DNA of 64,000 nt from a virus, in IMG/VR virus record IMGVR_UViG_3300027833_000012, positions 112,257 to 176,256 of that record; one strand, 5' to 3'. This document shows positions 28,836 through 37,010 of the stretch, in pieces (position 1 is the first letter of the stretch; each line of letters starts with the position of its first letter). The notes under the pieces were generated by a model that saw only the letters and a list, made by a program, of their open reading frames with translations, had not been told where the DNA came from and made no database searches. Both the position numbers and the translations under genes were made by a program.

Positions 28836-30245
28836 TTATTGTTTATTATTTTCCCTTCTTCTTTCCATGGCTGCTGAAACTACGTCATTAACTCTCAATT
28901 GACCTTTAACTTCTCTATTAACAGAACTCTGTGTAAATGAAACACCTCTTTGTGATTCATTATCCATATCGATTTGTATTCTAGAGTTATCAAAAATTAT
29001 ATCCTCAAATACAACACCATCTTTACCGAATCTAGATTTAAGAATTGCCATAGTAGCGGTACCACTCTCTTTTTGGTCTTGAGTCTTAGCGATTGAAAGA
29101 ATAAAGTGACCAATTTGTGCTTTTTTAATCGAACCACCAAACATACTAGAATCAACAGTTTCAGCGTTTAACGAATCACGATTACCTTGAACCGCAGTCC
29201 ACCCAGCCATATCAAATTCTTTAAGCATTGTTTCGAATTGTCTCATAACATTACCTTCACCTTCCCAACTATTACTAAATTGTTTACTAGGTTGGACAAC
29301 ATCGATATAATCTAATATAACCACATCTGGTCTAAAACCTTGTGATATTAGTTTTTTAACATATTGCTTTATGATTGGGATAGTTGTACTATCAGATGAA
29401 AACCTCTTTAATCTTATCTCACCTGGCTCACTTTGCCTTTGTTTAACAACACCTAATACTTCATCAGAATGAAAACCTAAATCATTTAACTGATATTTAC
29501 CTTCCATCCAACAAGCAAAGTGTTTTCTTTGTATTTGTTTAACATCATCTTCGAAGAATATTTGTAACATATTATACCCTAAATTCTTACCATGGTTAAC
29601 CATTTTAGTTGTAATTGTTGTTTTACCAACACCAGTAGGTGCTAAAATTACAGCTAATTCACCCTTAGATAAACCACCATTCATAATATTATCTAAACCA
29701 TCAATACCAGTTGGTATAGGACTTCTAAAGTCCTCAGACAATACATTTTCTATGTTACTAAATACATCAACACCATCATCCTTAGCATTACCTACTTCTA
29801 ATGCTTTTTTAAGGATTTCTTCACATTCATGGTAACTATCTAAATCACCCTTTTCTATGATTTTTTCAATTTCTTTAACTGACTTCTTTAATTCTTGTTG
29901 TTTACAGAATTTCATTGCAGTATCTTGAGTTCTTTCACTATTATTTAAATTAGCGTCTTTAACTCTTTTCATGTGACTTAAATACATTTCTTTATCCACT
30001 TCATCAACAATATTTTCAAATATGATAGATTCCAGACTATTAACGTCTGGAATCACTTCATATTTTTCGTAATTATCTCTGATTTTACCCGAAATACTTC
30101 TTAAAAAAGTATCTTCAAAGTAATTTGGTTTTAGAATATCGATAATACTTTCACCGAACCTTCTATCAACCAAAATTTGTTGCATTAATCTATATTGGAA
30201 GTCTAAACCTAAATACCCTAGGTTATTTTTATTAATTTTACTCAT
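28836..30245 (-). CDS. Replicative DNA helicase, DnaB/T4 gp41 family
   Basis: This 469-aa hexameric 5'-3' helicase unwinds DNA ahead of the phage replication fork. The RecA-type motor begins near residue 178 (PIPTGIDGLDNIMNGGLSKG), with Walker A APTGVGKTT at 202-210 and Walker B VVILDYIDVVQP at about 308-319. KSRFGKDG near 405 fits the late motif of the family. The first 150 residues are helical, as in the primase-interacting domain. Length matches T4 gp41 (475 aa). A perfect 10-bp inverted repeat lies inside the coding region at 30028-30054. No primase gene is visible in the window. Confidence 0.93.
   Translation of the reverse strand: MSKINKNNLGYLGLDFQYRLMQQILVDRRFGESIIDILKPNYFEDTFLRSISGKIRDNYEKYEVIPDVNSLESIIFENIVDEVDKEMYLSHMKRVKDANLNNSERTQDTAMKFCKQQELKKSVKEIEKIIEKGDLDSYHECEEILKKALEVGNAKDDGVDVFSNIENVLSEDFRSPIPTGIDGLDNIMNGGLSKGELAVILAPTGVGKTTITTKMVNHGKNLGYNMLQIFFEDDVKQIQRKHFACWMEGKYQLNDLGFHSDEVLGVVKQRQSEPGEIRLKRFSSDSTTIPIIKQYVKKLISQGFRPDVVILDYIDVVQPSKQFSNSWEGEGNVMRQFETMLKEFDMAGWTAVQGNRDSLNAETVDSSMFGGSIKKAQIGHFILSIAKTQDQKESGTATMAILKSRFGKDGVVFEDIIFDNSRIQIDMDNESQRGVSFTQSSVNREVKGQLRVNDVVSAAMERRRENNKQ
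30028..30054. repeat. Perfect 10-bp inverted repeat inside the helicase gene
   Basis: GATTCCAGAC and GTCTGGAATC flank a 7-nt spacer (TATTAAC). It encodes residues around IPDVNSLES of the helicase. It could fold as a stable mRNA hairpin near the start of the gene or be a protein-binding site. No T run follows, so it is not a terminator. Confidence 0.7.
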
Positions 30246-30302
30246 TATTATTTTTAAAACTTATGTTAATATAAATATACCCTTAAACCTTAATATTATA
30301 AT

Positions 30303-30800
30303 TTACGAAGTTATTTTTTCTTCAGAAACCATAGTGTAATCACGTAGACTCATGTATGTCTCAATCTCACGAATTATTTTAGGTATAATATCTCTAATAT
30401 TAACAGCATGTCTAACATCTTTTTGGAACCAATTTCCAGAAAATTGAGAGCTTGCAACAACTTTTTTATCCACTTTAATTTGGAACGTGAAAACATCTTC
30501 ATTTTCGAAAATATCTCTTGTATTAGCTGGTTTAACATATTCCCTATAAGGGTTATAATGTGTCCAAGCTACATTTTGACATAAATCTTTAAAATAATTA
30601 GGGATAATACCTAACGCACCGATATCATTGGTATTCATACTGGTTATATTTTCCATCAATTCTTTCAATTCAATTGATTTTAAGACATCTTTATTATAAC
30701 GCTTAACATCAAATAACCTCTGACAGATTATATTTTTATTAATACATAGGTTAAACTCGAATCTAAAATCATCCCAAAAATTTTTCTCTTTACTACTCAT
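30303..30800 (-). CDS. Unknown protein in the replication cluster
   Basis: This 165-aa protein begins MSSKEKNFWDDFRFEFNLCI and shows no recognised family. It is mixed alpha/beta with a helical C-terminus (IIPKIIREIETYMSLRDYTM). The middle has an aromatic-rich stretch (NVAWTHYNPYREYV) and a strand pair (FTFQIKVDKKVVASSQFSGN). It lies between the FEN-type nuclease and the helicase. In T4-like phages helicase loaders or replication accessory proteins sit in such places. That is a contextual guess: no similarity to gp59 was noticed. Confidence 0.5.
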   Translation of the reverse strand: MSSKEKNFWDDFRFEFNLCINKNIICQRLFDVKRYNKDVLKSIELKELMENITSMNTNDIGALGIIPNYFKDLCQNVAWTHYNPYREYVKPANTRDIFENEDVFTFQIKVDKKVVASSQFSGNWFQKDVRHAVNIRDIIPKIIREIETYMSLRDYTMVSEEKITS

Positions 30801-30806
30801 ATTTAT

Positions 30807-31862
30807 TTATTTAAATTTATTATTTTTTTCTCTTTCAATTAACCTTTTAAATGGTAATAGGTAATCATTAAATCTATATTCACCTAACACTTTGTCAATA
30901 CCATCACCCTTTAACATTCTATACACTTCCTTTATACTCCTATCTTCACTAAGTGGTGAGTCAATTAACTCTTCAACTTGTTCTAAAGCATCTTCAGTCA
31001 ACAAAGGTACTGATAAATCAACCAATTTCCTATTAATTTCGTAAATATCTTTACCTTGAATACCTAAAGTATTGGAGTTGATAATATTATCTAAAGCCTT
31101 TAAGGGTTTTTTCTTATTTGATAACCTTTCATTTTGTATTTGGTTAGCCCTTTCTAGAATAAACTCTAAATCAACTTTCTTTTCCATTAACTCTGGAAAG
31201 TGTTTTAACAATGTCGTTTCTTTTATACCACTAATACCTTTTATACAATCAGAATCATCACCAGCTATAATCTTAATTAACGCTGAATTATCAAGGTGAT
31301 GTTTAAAAAAATTATTATAATTACTATTTGTAAGATACTCTTTTTTATCTAACAAATAAATTCTAACATCTTCATTAATTAACTGACATAAATCTCTATC
31401 ACTCGTGACTATTGTTATTTTTTCATTACTTTTTTTGATACTGCAATAATACGCAATAAAATCGTCACTTTCAACTTCTGGGTGTAATAATTGTCTAACA
31501 AATAATTCCTCTAGATAGTTAAATACCATACCTCTTTGAATTACTTCATTATAATCATCTGGTTTGGTACCGTTTATGTAATCTTTACCACGATTTGATT
31601 TATAATCCTTATAAAAATTCCATCTTAATTTACCTGAGAAATTTCCATCCCAGAAAACAAAAACTTTGTGATATAAATTATCTTCTAGTAGTTTTCTTAA
31701 AACTGTTAAGAATTGGTAAATACCTCCGATAGGTTTACCTTCTGAATTGTATTGGTTTTTAGCACCGATAAAGCCCCTTTTATAAAGGGCATTACCGTCT
31801 ACTAATAATATTTCTTGTTTTTTAATTACCTTACCTTTTCTTGGTGGGAGTTTTCTACTCAT
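30807..31862 (-). CDS. FEN/PIN-type 5'-3' exonuclease (T4 RNase H-like)
   Basis: This 351-aa nuclease removes RNA primers and flaps during lagging-strand synthesis. The metal-binding acids typical of the FEN family are in order: Asp22 in LLVDGNALYKRG, then VFVFWDG, VESDDFIAYY, VTSDRDLCQL and AGDDSDCIKGISGI. The last one begins the helix-3-turn type DNA-binding element. T4 RNase H (305 aa) and T5 exonuclease have the same plan. It lies between uvsX and the unknown 165-aa gene in the replication operon, with a 24-bp gap from uvsX. The enzyme looks complete. Confidence 0.88.
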   Translation of the reverse strand: MSRKLPPRKGKVIKKQEILLVDGNALYKRGFIGAKNQYNSEGKPIGGIYQFLTVLRKLLEDNLYHKVFVFWDGNFSGKLRWNFYKDYKSNRGKDYINGTKPDDYNEVIQRGMVFNYLEELFVRQLLHPEVESDDFIAYYCSIKKSNEKITIVTSDRDLCQLINEDVRIYLLDKKEYLTNSNYNNFFKHHLDNSALIKIIAGDDSDCIKGISGIKETTLLKHFPELMEKKVDLEFILERANQIQNERLSNKKKPLKALDNIINSNTLGIQGKDIYEINRKLVDLSVPLLTEDALEQVEELIDSPLSEDRSIKEVYRMLKGDGIDKVLGEYRFNDYLLPFKRLIEREKNNKFK

Positions 31863-31886
31863 TTTTCCTATTTAAAGGGTTATACA

Positions 31887-32987
31887 TTAAGCTTTTTCGT
31901 CTTCGGTATCAAATGTACCTTCCTCATCATAAAAGTCTATCTGAGTGTCGTAATCTACATTAAGAGCCTCGTGAATAAACTTCCTATGTTTGGTTTTGTA
32001 ATCATTTATCTCAGCTGGGTTAACATACCCGTGAGGTGTTGATGCAATCGTACCACTTCTTTCAATACCTGTTACGTGATTTTTTTCACATCTAATTTTA
32101 GTTTCAGTACCAAATTGAAAGTCTTGACCTAGAGCCTTAGCTTTTAATTTTTTAGTACCATGTGTTAAAATACCACCTAAATGAACTATTATTCTAGAGT
32201 TGAAGAACATAAACTCACCACCTTTGTGTTTAATAACAACACCATTCATACTGTCAAGCCATATTTTCTGAACACATATAAATGTATTTATGAATTCACT
32301 ATCAATATCCCTACTTGCTGGAATTTTAAAATTAACAAGTGATTGGAATGCACCCATAGCACCAGCGTTCCACATGTTATTACTAGCATTAGATACTGCT
32401 GACTTATAACAATTAAGTGTCCCAATAGAATCCCAAAGGAAACAAATATTTTTAGGAAATTTACCTTCTGTTTGTAAATCAATCAACCTATTCATGTATA
32501 ATGCAACATCTTCGATAACAGGTTCACCTCTGGTAACTTTACTCATTTCTTTACTCTCTTTATGACAGTAATTTTTAAATTTTTTGTAAATATCTTGGTT
32601 TCTAAGTAACATGAAACCATCTGGTTTTTCAATAATTTCACCAGTTTCTTCATTCACAACTTCAATGTATTTAACCCCACATAATTTAGCGTGTGACCAA
32701 CTCCAATTTCCTTCCGTTTCAAATACAACACAGAAGTCACCGATTTTTTGTGCACCAGCAATTGCTTCGTAAAATGCTGTAGATTTACCAGTATTAGAAT
32801 AACCTCTAACAAGACTAACAAAACCCCTTGGGAATCCTGGAAGCTTTAGTGAATCATGCCATGCTTTAGATAATGGCACCCATGTTAAATCTTTGTCAGT
32901 AGGTTCACTTACTAAACCTTCATCTTCTAAGAATGCATCTAAGTCAAAAGCTTTTTTCTCAATAACCTTTTTAGGTCCTTTTTTCAT
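31887..32987 (-). CDS. uvsX: UvsX/RecA-like recombinase
   Basis: This 366-aa strand-exchange ATPase pairs single-stranded ends with duplex DNA, driving recombination-dependent replication. Walker A is GYSNTGKST at residues 62-70, inside LVRGYSNTGKSTAFYEAIAG. A second motif, VFETEGNWSW, and the Walker B-like ICFLWDSIGTLN near residue 185 follow. Length is close to T4 UvsX (391 aa). A basic region and an acidic C-terminus (DEEGTFDTEDEKA) are also visible. It follows SSB and precedes FEN, the usual partners. A generic RecA-like ATPase is the alternative; the order SSB-UvsX favours UvsX. Confidence 0.8.
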   Translation of the reverse strand: MKKGPKKVIEKKAFDLDAFLEDEGLVSEPTDKDLTWVPLSKAWHDSLKLPGFPRGFVSLVRGYSNTGKSTAFYEAIAGAQKIGDFCVVFETEGNWSWSHAKLCGVKYIEVVNEETGEIIEKPDGFMLLRNQDIYKKFKNYCHKESKEMSKVTRGEPVIEDVALYMNRLIDLQTEGKFPKNICFLWDSIGTLNCYKSAVSNASNNMWNAGAMGAFQSLVNFKIPASRDIDSEFINTFICVQKIWLDSMNGVVIKHKGGEFMFFNSRIIVHLGGILTHGTKKLKAKALGQDFQFGTETKIRCEKNHVTGIERSGTIASTPHGYVNPAEINDYKTKHRKFIHEALNVDYDTQIDFYDEEGTFDTEDEKA

Positions 32988-33015
32988 AATTTATTTATTT
33001 ATTAAGTTAGATAAC

Positions 33016-33038
33016 AATGGGTGCTATTAACACCCATT
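33016..33038 (-). promoter_or_regulatory. Hairpin between SSB and uvsX genes
   Basis: AATGGGTG and CACCCATT form a perfect 8-bp stem with a 7-nt loop, just after the SSB stop at 33060. On the minus strand no T run follows, so it is a weak terminator at best. It may instead be a 3'-end stabiliser or partial attenuator that lets SSB mRNA exceed uvsX mRNA. Confidence 0.6.
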
Positions 33039-33059
33039 ATTATAATTTATTATTTTATT

Positions 33060-34028
33060 TTAGAAAGGTAAATCATCATCATCATCTTCTGGTTGTAAAC
33101 CACCACTTTGAACTTGACTTTGATTAACATCAACTTGAGTAGTTTGTGGTGTTGTAGGTGTTTCAGATAAAAAACTATCACCACCCATTCTTAATTCAGA
33201 ATCATAATCATCATTATCTAATTTTTCAGATTCTGCCGCTATTCTTTCACGTTTCTCTTTACTAACGAACATTTCTTTAGCTTTATCATAAACAGGTGTT
33301 TCTCCTGTAACAACTATAGCTAAATAATCATAATTCCTAATACTATACACATCTCTCCAAGTTCTATTATCATTTAACCAAGTGTTCATTTGATTCTCAT
33401 CATCACTAAGTTTTGTTGATTCTAACGGATAAGTTATAGATTGAATTACAGGTCTATTTTCAGTATCTCTAGCTAAATTTATTTGTATATCTCTACCAGT
33501 AATTGGGTCAGTAATATCATGCTTAACAGCACCCATAACACCCATTATTTTATCTAAGGTACCAGTTTTTCTGTAATCGTGATTAAATCTCCAAAATCTA
33601 ATACCATTTACACTAGATTCTCTAGTCTCATCACTTGTAAAATCTAAAGCATCTCTATCGATAACTTTTAGGATATACATTTTCTTTACATTATAGGTTT
33701 TAGCTAATTTTTTATCACTATCTTTACCAGTGGCTAATAGTGCTTCTCTAGCTTCACAGAATGGACATTCTTTACCTTCTTCATGCTTTAAACAAGCAAA
33801 TGTTTTCCATTTACCATCTATTTTGATTTTATGTCCCATTTTAATAATCCATGGAACTTTAGAACCTTCTGTTGGAGGAAGTATTCTTACGTTTTTTGTA
33901 GCGGCTAAAACTCCGTCTTCTAAATACGTACTGAAGTAATTCTTTAAGTTGTACTTCTTAACTGTACTTATTTTTTTGTTGTGAGAGTCTTCGTAACTCT
34001 TCATCATGTCATTATAAACATCACTCAT
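33060..34028 (-). CDS. Single-stranded DNA-binding protein, T4 gp32-like with bacterial SSB-type tip
   Basis: This 322-aa protein coats ssDNA during replication and recombination. The zinc site of T4 gp32 is visible: His66, Cys79, Cys88 and Cys91, with 13, 9 and 3-residue spacings nearly equal to gp32 H64/C77/C87/C90 (FACLKHEEGKECPFCEAREA). The N-terminus has the Lys-rich segment expected for cooperative self-interaction. A Gln/Thr-rich linker leads to an acidic tail ending DDDDDLPF, which mimics the bacterial SSB C-terminal tip. It has its own promoter (34202-34232) and a 160-nt leader with paired repeats. Length matches gp32 (301 aa). Confidence 0.88.
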   Translation of the reverse strand: MSDVYNDMMKSYEDSHNKKISTVKKYNLKNYFSTYLEDGVLAATKNVRILPPTEGSKVPWIIKMGHKIKIDGKWKTFACLKHEEGKECPFCEAREALLATGKDSDKKLAKTYNVKKMYILKVIDRDALDFTSDETRESSVNGIRFWRFNHDYRKTGTLDKIMGVMGAVKHDITDPITGRDIQINLARDTENRPVIQSITYPLESTKLSDDENQMNTWLNDNRTWRDVYSIRNYDYLAIVVTGETPVYDKAKEMFVSKEKRERIAAESEKLDNDDYDSELRMGGDSFLSETPTTPQTTQVDVNQSQVQSGGLQPEDDDDDLPF

Positions 34029-34196
34029 AATAATAAAAATTTAATTGTTTTTTGTTATTTAATATTCGTAATATGCTTTTTTTTTAATAATCTTAGTTTG
34101 TAATCTTAGCGTAATATGAATAAATTTTTATATACTTAAATATACTAAATATCAAGTCAAAAGTAAAGTAAATTTACATATTTTTTAACCTTTTAT
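34029..34196 (-). promoter_or_regulatory. Long leader of the SSB gene with paired direct repeats
   Basis: Between the predicted transcription start near 34196 and the ATG at 34028 no gene fits. The plus strand shows CGTAATATG twice (34067-34075, 34110-34118) and TAATCTTAG twice (34088-34096, 34101-34109). T4 gp32 represses its own translation by binding its leader RNA, so these repeats are a plausible autoregulatory site. That role is inferred. Confidence 0.45.
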
Positions 34197-34201
34197 TTCA
34201 A

Positions 34202-34232
34202 CAAATATACTACTTTTATTAGCTAATTGCAA
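34202..34232 (-). promoter_or_regulatory. Bacteroidota-type promoter for the SSB gene
   Basis: On the minus strand, TTG (34230-34232) is followed after exactly 20 bases by TATATTTG (34202-34209), matching the Bacteroidota consensus TTG/TTTG and TAnnTTTG. It sits just downstream of a terminator for the preceding acidic protein gene, so it starts a new unit. Confidence 0.75.
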
Positions 34233-34241
34233 TGTTATGAT

Positions 34242-34277
34242 AAAAAAAAAGGAGAACTAAATTAGTTCTCCTTTTTT
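34242..34277 (-). terminator. Bidirectional intrinsic terminator between the acidic protein and SSB
   Basis: GGAGAACTAA and TTAGTTCTCC form a long perfect stem, preceded by nine A and followed by six T on the plus strand. On the minus strand the stem is followed by a T run, ending transcripts from the 247-aa gene, whose stop is at 34294. Confidence 0.92.
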
Positions 34278-34293
34278 TATCTTTTTTATTATT

Positions 34294-35037
34294 TTAAAAT
34301 ATATCTTCCTCTTCGTATGGGTTTTCGTTAAAGCTATTCTTAATACTTGATTCAGAATAATCACCATCAACATCACTTCTATTTAAAATATATTCTTCAG
34401 GTTCTGAGCCTTTGTTTAATACATCGTATTGTCCTTCTTGGTCTGACCAAAAATCAGTTAATTTCATATTATATGGTGCAGAGTCTAAGGACCTTAAATC
34501 TAGTTTTTCATCTTCTGTTGGGACTCTTTTTTCTAACTCATTTTCAAGGTTATCAATCTTAGATGATATGTCAGTCATTGAAGAAACTTGTTTTTCAAGA
34601 TTATCTATCATACCCATTAATTGACCTAATTTTTGATTAGCCATATCAGCAGACATCTTAGCTTCTTCAGTACCCTTAACTATTTCAGTTACGTCTAATT
34701 CAACCTCATCCGATTCTGGTTCCATTTCCATATCATCAATAGGTTCTCCAGCGTCTAAACCTTCTATTGATTCATCTTCTTCTGGTTCCATTTCTTCTTC
34801 TGGTTCTACATCACCTTCTTCTGAATTTTCATCATCCAAATCTAATTCAGCTTCAATATCTTCAGAATCAATGTCAACTTCTTCTTCATCTTCTTCTAAA
34901 CTATTACCTAAGATTATTTCCTGACCTTTTAAATCTTTTTCATTAGGTCTATCTTCATGAAACCTAAATTCAGAAATCATTTTAAACCTCTTAAGTTCTT
35001 CCTTTAGTAAATCTTTTTTTGTATTTTCTTTACTCAT
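34294..35037 (-). CDS. Acidic coiled-coil protein, possible scaffold or virion core protein
   Basis: This 247-aa protein begins with a basic helix (KKDLLKEELKRFKMI). Over about residues 48-118 it then becomes extremely acidic, with repeated Glu/Asp blocks. A predicted coiled coil follows (LGQLMGMIDNLEKQVSSM, then KIDNLENELEKRV). The C-terminal 80 residues are aromatic and acidic, ending NPYEEEDIF. Acidic, helical proteins of this size act as scaffolds or prohead core proteins in tailed phages, but no capsid genes are in the window to support it. It ends just before a strong terminator. No enzyme motif. Confidence 0.5.
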   Translation of the reverse strand: MSKENTKKDLLKEELKRFKMISEFRFHEDRPNEKDLKGQEIILGNSLEEDEEEVDIDSEDIEAELDLDDENSEEGDVEPEEEMEPEEDESIEGLDAGEPIDDMEMEPESDEVELDVTEIVKGTEEAKMSADMANQKLGQLMGMIDNLEKQVSSMTDISSKIDNLENELEKRVPTEDEKLDLRSLDSAPYNMKLTDFWSDQEGQYDVLNKGSEPEEYILNRSDVDGDYSESSIKNSFNENPYEEEDIF

Positions 35038-35049
35038 CTTAAGTTGGTA

Positions 35050-35235
35050 TTAAAATAGTAGTTCTCTACCGTCTTCAGTTATTATTTTTTTATTTATTCT
35101 TTCAAGTAAACTTTTATCACCCTTAATAACGCAAGTACCAGAACTACAGTCCATTTCTTGGTTATTAGTTTTAGAATCTTCGTTAGTTAAGAAGTTATCT
35201 ACAGCTTTTCCTATTTTTTTATTTTTATCGTTCAT
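35050..35235 (-). CDS. Small unknown protein with a Cys pair
   Basis: This 61-aa protein (MNDKNKKIGKAVDNFLTNED at the start) has a CSSGTC motif at its centre, followed by a basic helix (LLERINKKIITEDGRELLF). It lies 12 bases before the 247-aa acidic protein on the same strand. A candidate promoter motif is about 30 bases upstream of its start. The Cys pair could bind metal or be redox active. No family recognised. Confidence 0.5.
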   Translation of the reverse strand: MNDKNKKIGKAVDNFLTNEDSKTNNQEMDCSSGTCVIKGDKSLLERINKKIITEDGRELLF

Positions 35236-35265
35236 TGTTTGTTAAATTAAAAACATTGTTATAGT

Positions 35266-35277
35266 AATAAATACTTA
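35266..35277 (-). promoter_or_regulatory. Candidate phage promoter motif TAAGTATTTATT (second copy)
   Basis: The same 12-mer as at 3919-3930 and 46645-46656 lies here about 31 bases upstream of the start at 35235, in the 48-bp gap after the 132-aa gene. Equal spacing at two of the three sites supports a promoter role, which is still inference. Confidence 0.4.
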
Positions 35278-35283
35278 AAAATA

Positions 35284-35682
35284 CTAAAAAATACGTTTTA
35301 TGTTAGATATTCTTAATTCATTATTATTATATAATAAAATTTTATTTTGGTATTTATCCCAATCAATCTTTATCGATTTGTAATTTATATTACCTAATTC
35401 ACCATCACACTCCGATTCAATTAATTTATTTAAGGCATTTATAGTGTAAATTGCATTACCTCTTTTGTGTATTAATATAGCATTAGGGAATAAATGTTTG
35501 AAGTTTACCTTCTTATCACTTAATTTAAATTTAAATGTGACAATAAATTTAGATTCATCATCTAAATTTTGGAATACGAATACATGTTCTTTAGGGATAT
35601 CAAACTTTGATTCCAGATAAGAGATGAACCATTCTAATCTTTCAGGGAAAATAAAAGATGCAATTAATATTTTTCTATTCAT
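35284..35682 (-). CDS. Unknown protein, 132 aa
   Basis: This protein starts MNRKILIASFIFPERLEWFI and is alpha/beta. It has a conserved-looking strand-turn block (ESKFIVTFKFKLSDKKVNF) and a helix (NAIYTINALNKLIESE). It is basic at both ends. Its start overlaps the end of the 199-aa gene by 8 bases, so the two are coupled. An RNA- or protein-binding regulator is imaginable from size and charge, but no RegA-type motif was seen, so I leave it unassigned. Confidence 0.5.
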   Translation of the reverse strand: MNRKILIASFIFPERLEWFISYLESKFDIPKEHVFVFQNLDDESKFIVTFKFKLSDKKVNFKHLFPNAILIHKRGNAIYTINALNKLIESECDGELGNINYKSIKIDWDKYQNKILLYNNNELRISNIKRIF

Positions 35683-36274
35683 AATTATTTATAGAGTATA
35701 ATAGTGGGATATACTTAATTTGATTGTTAAGTATTTCTAATTCGTTATTATACTTTATAAATAGCCTTTCATTATCTAAAAAGACCGAGGATAAACCTTT
35801 TATTTTATTCATTAATTTATTAACGTCACCCTTGATAAACTTAACTTGTTTTAAATCAACACCAAATATATATTTATCACTATAAACATATACCATATCT
35901 TTGTGTTTAAAGGTTATTATTTTATCTGTTTGACCTATTTTGTTGAATATTTTAGATATACTATCTTTACTGTATGTTATCATATCAACAAATAAATAAC
36001 TTATTTCACTAACTAAAAATTTATAACAATTTTCAGTAAAATAATATAAATCTTCTTCAAATAAATGTCTCCTAACATCTTTATTAAATGTCCAATAAAG
36101 TGTGTCACTTAATTTTCTACATACAAAGTCAGGGTTAGGTTCTATTTTTTTTATATTTGAGATACCCACTACTAATGTAGGTATCCCTTCAATAATATCA
36201 TCAATAGAGGAAACTAAGTTAATATTTTTATTAACCCTAATTTTTTTATCCGTAACTATATTACCTATCTTCAT
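35675..36274 (-). CDS. Unknown protein, 199 aa, expressed from its own promoter
   Basis: This protein begins MKIGNIVTDKKIRVNKNINL and is mixed alpha/beta with no recognised motif. The middle holds an aromatic-hydrophobic helix (CYKFLVSEISYLFVDMITYS). The C-terminal half is a series of strands (IITFKHKDMVYVYSDKYIFG). The Bacteroidota-type promoter at 36279-36310 lies so close to the ATG that the mRNA should have almost no leader. It heads a short unit with the 132-aa gene, separate from the tail genes upstream. Function unknown. Confidence 0.5.
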   Translation of the reverse strand: MKIGNIVTDKKIRVNKNINLVSSIDDIIEGIPTLVVGISNIKKIEPNPDFVCRKLSDTLYWTFNKDVRRHLFEEDLYYFTENCYKFLVSEISYLFVDMITYSKDSISKIFNKIGQTDKIITFKHKDMVYVYSDKYIFGVDLKQVKFIKGDVNKLMNKIKGLSSVFLDNERLFIKYNNELEILNNQIKYIPLLYSINNYE

Positions 36275-36278
36275 ATTG

Positions 36279-36310
36279 CAAATATACGAAATTAATTAAT
36301 ATAATACAAA
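36279..36310 (-). promoter_or_regulatory. Bacteroidota-type promoter giving a nearly leaderless transcript
   Basis: On the minus strand TTTG (36307-36310) is followed after exactly 20 bases by TATATTTG (36279-36286), then CAAT and the ATG at 36274. Transcription should begin at or within a few bases of the start codon. Confidence 0.72.
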
Positions 36311-36313
36311 ATA

Positions 36314-37000
36314 TTATTCAGTATCTTCATCTGATTGAAAAGAAACATCATAAACTTCTGTTGAGAGTCTTCTTTCTGAATAACGCTCACCCCCTGGACC
36401 CTTACAACTACCTACTGATTTTATACAGTTACCATACTTATCATATTTAATACATTTACAATTACTTAGAGCAGTTGGGAAAGGGAAGTACCCAGTTTTC
36501 CATAATTCAAAACCACTACCTAATTTATTTATTAATCTATCGAAATCAAATGTGTATGGGTCACTTTTTCTACCTGGTGAAACCCAATGGTGTCCAGTAA
36601 TAAATTGTATGTTAGGTAAACTTAACTTTAAATCTAAGATTAATTTATAACAAGAGTCAAACATTTCTTCTGTAAATTCAGATGATTCTGTTTTAACAAA
36701 TGATATACCAATACTTGTACTATTTGTGTATGGTCCGTTAGGTCCATATGACATACCACCATGACTAACTTTTTTATTTACAGGTGCCCCTTGTATTATA
36801 TTACCATTCTTTTCTATTAAAAAATGATAACCTAATCTATTTATATTTAACGTGTTAACAGCCCCACTAACCGAAGAACCACCTGTCCAATGTAAAACAA
36901 CAGTGTTAACTTTATCTAAATTTCTTGATGTATAGTTAAAAAATGGTGTCATTATCGAAAAATTATCACCACTTAAATTTGTAAATTCTTGTATTTTCAT
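36314..37000 (-). CDS. N-acetylmuramoyl-L-alanine amidase (endolysin or tail-associated)
   Basis: This 228-aa enzyme belongs to the amidase_2/PGRP fold and cleaves the bond between MurNAc and the stem peptide of peptidoglycan. Zinc ligands are visible: His37 in VVLHWTGG, His137 in ITGHHW, and Asp147 in GRKSDP. GYHFLIEKNG and STSIGISF are the usual strands. A Cys-rich tail (CKCIKYDKYGNCIK, then SCKG) follows the domain; its role is unclear. No signal peptide is present. It lies 10 bases after the giant hub gene, so it may be a tail-borne lysin used at entry, or the lysis endolysin. No holin is adjacent. Confidence 0.88.
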   Translation of the reverse strand: MKIQEFTNLSGDNFSIMTPFFNYTSRNLDKVNTVVLHWTGGSSVSGAVNTLNINRLGYHFLIEKNGNIIQGAPVNKKVSHGGMSYGPNGPYTNSTSIGISFVKTESSEFTEEMFDSCYKLILDLKLSLPNIQFITGHHWVSPGRKSDPYTFDFDRLINKLGSGFELWKTGYFPFPTALSNCKCIKYDKYGNCIKSVGSCKGPGGERYSERRLSTEVYDVSFQSDEDTE

Positions 37001-37010
37001 CGTTTATTTA

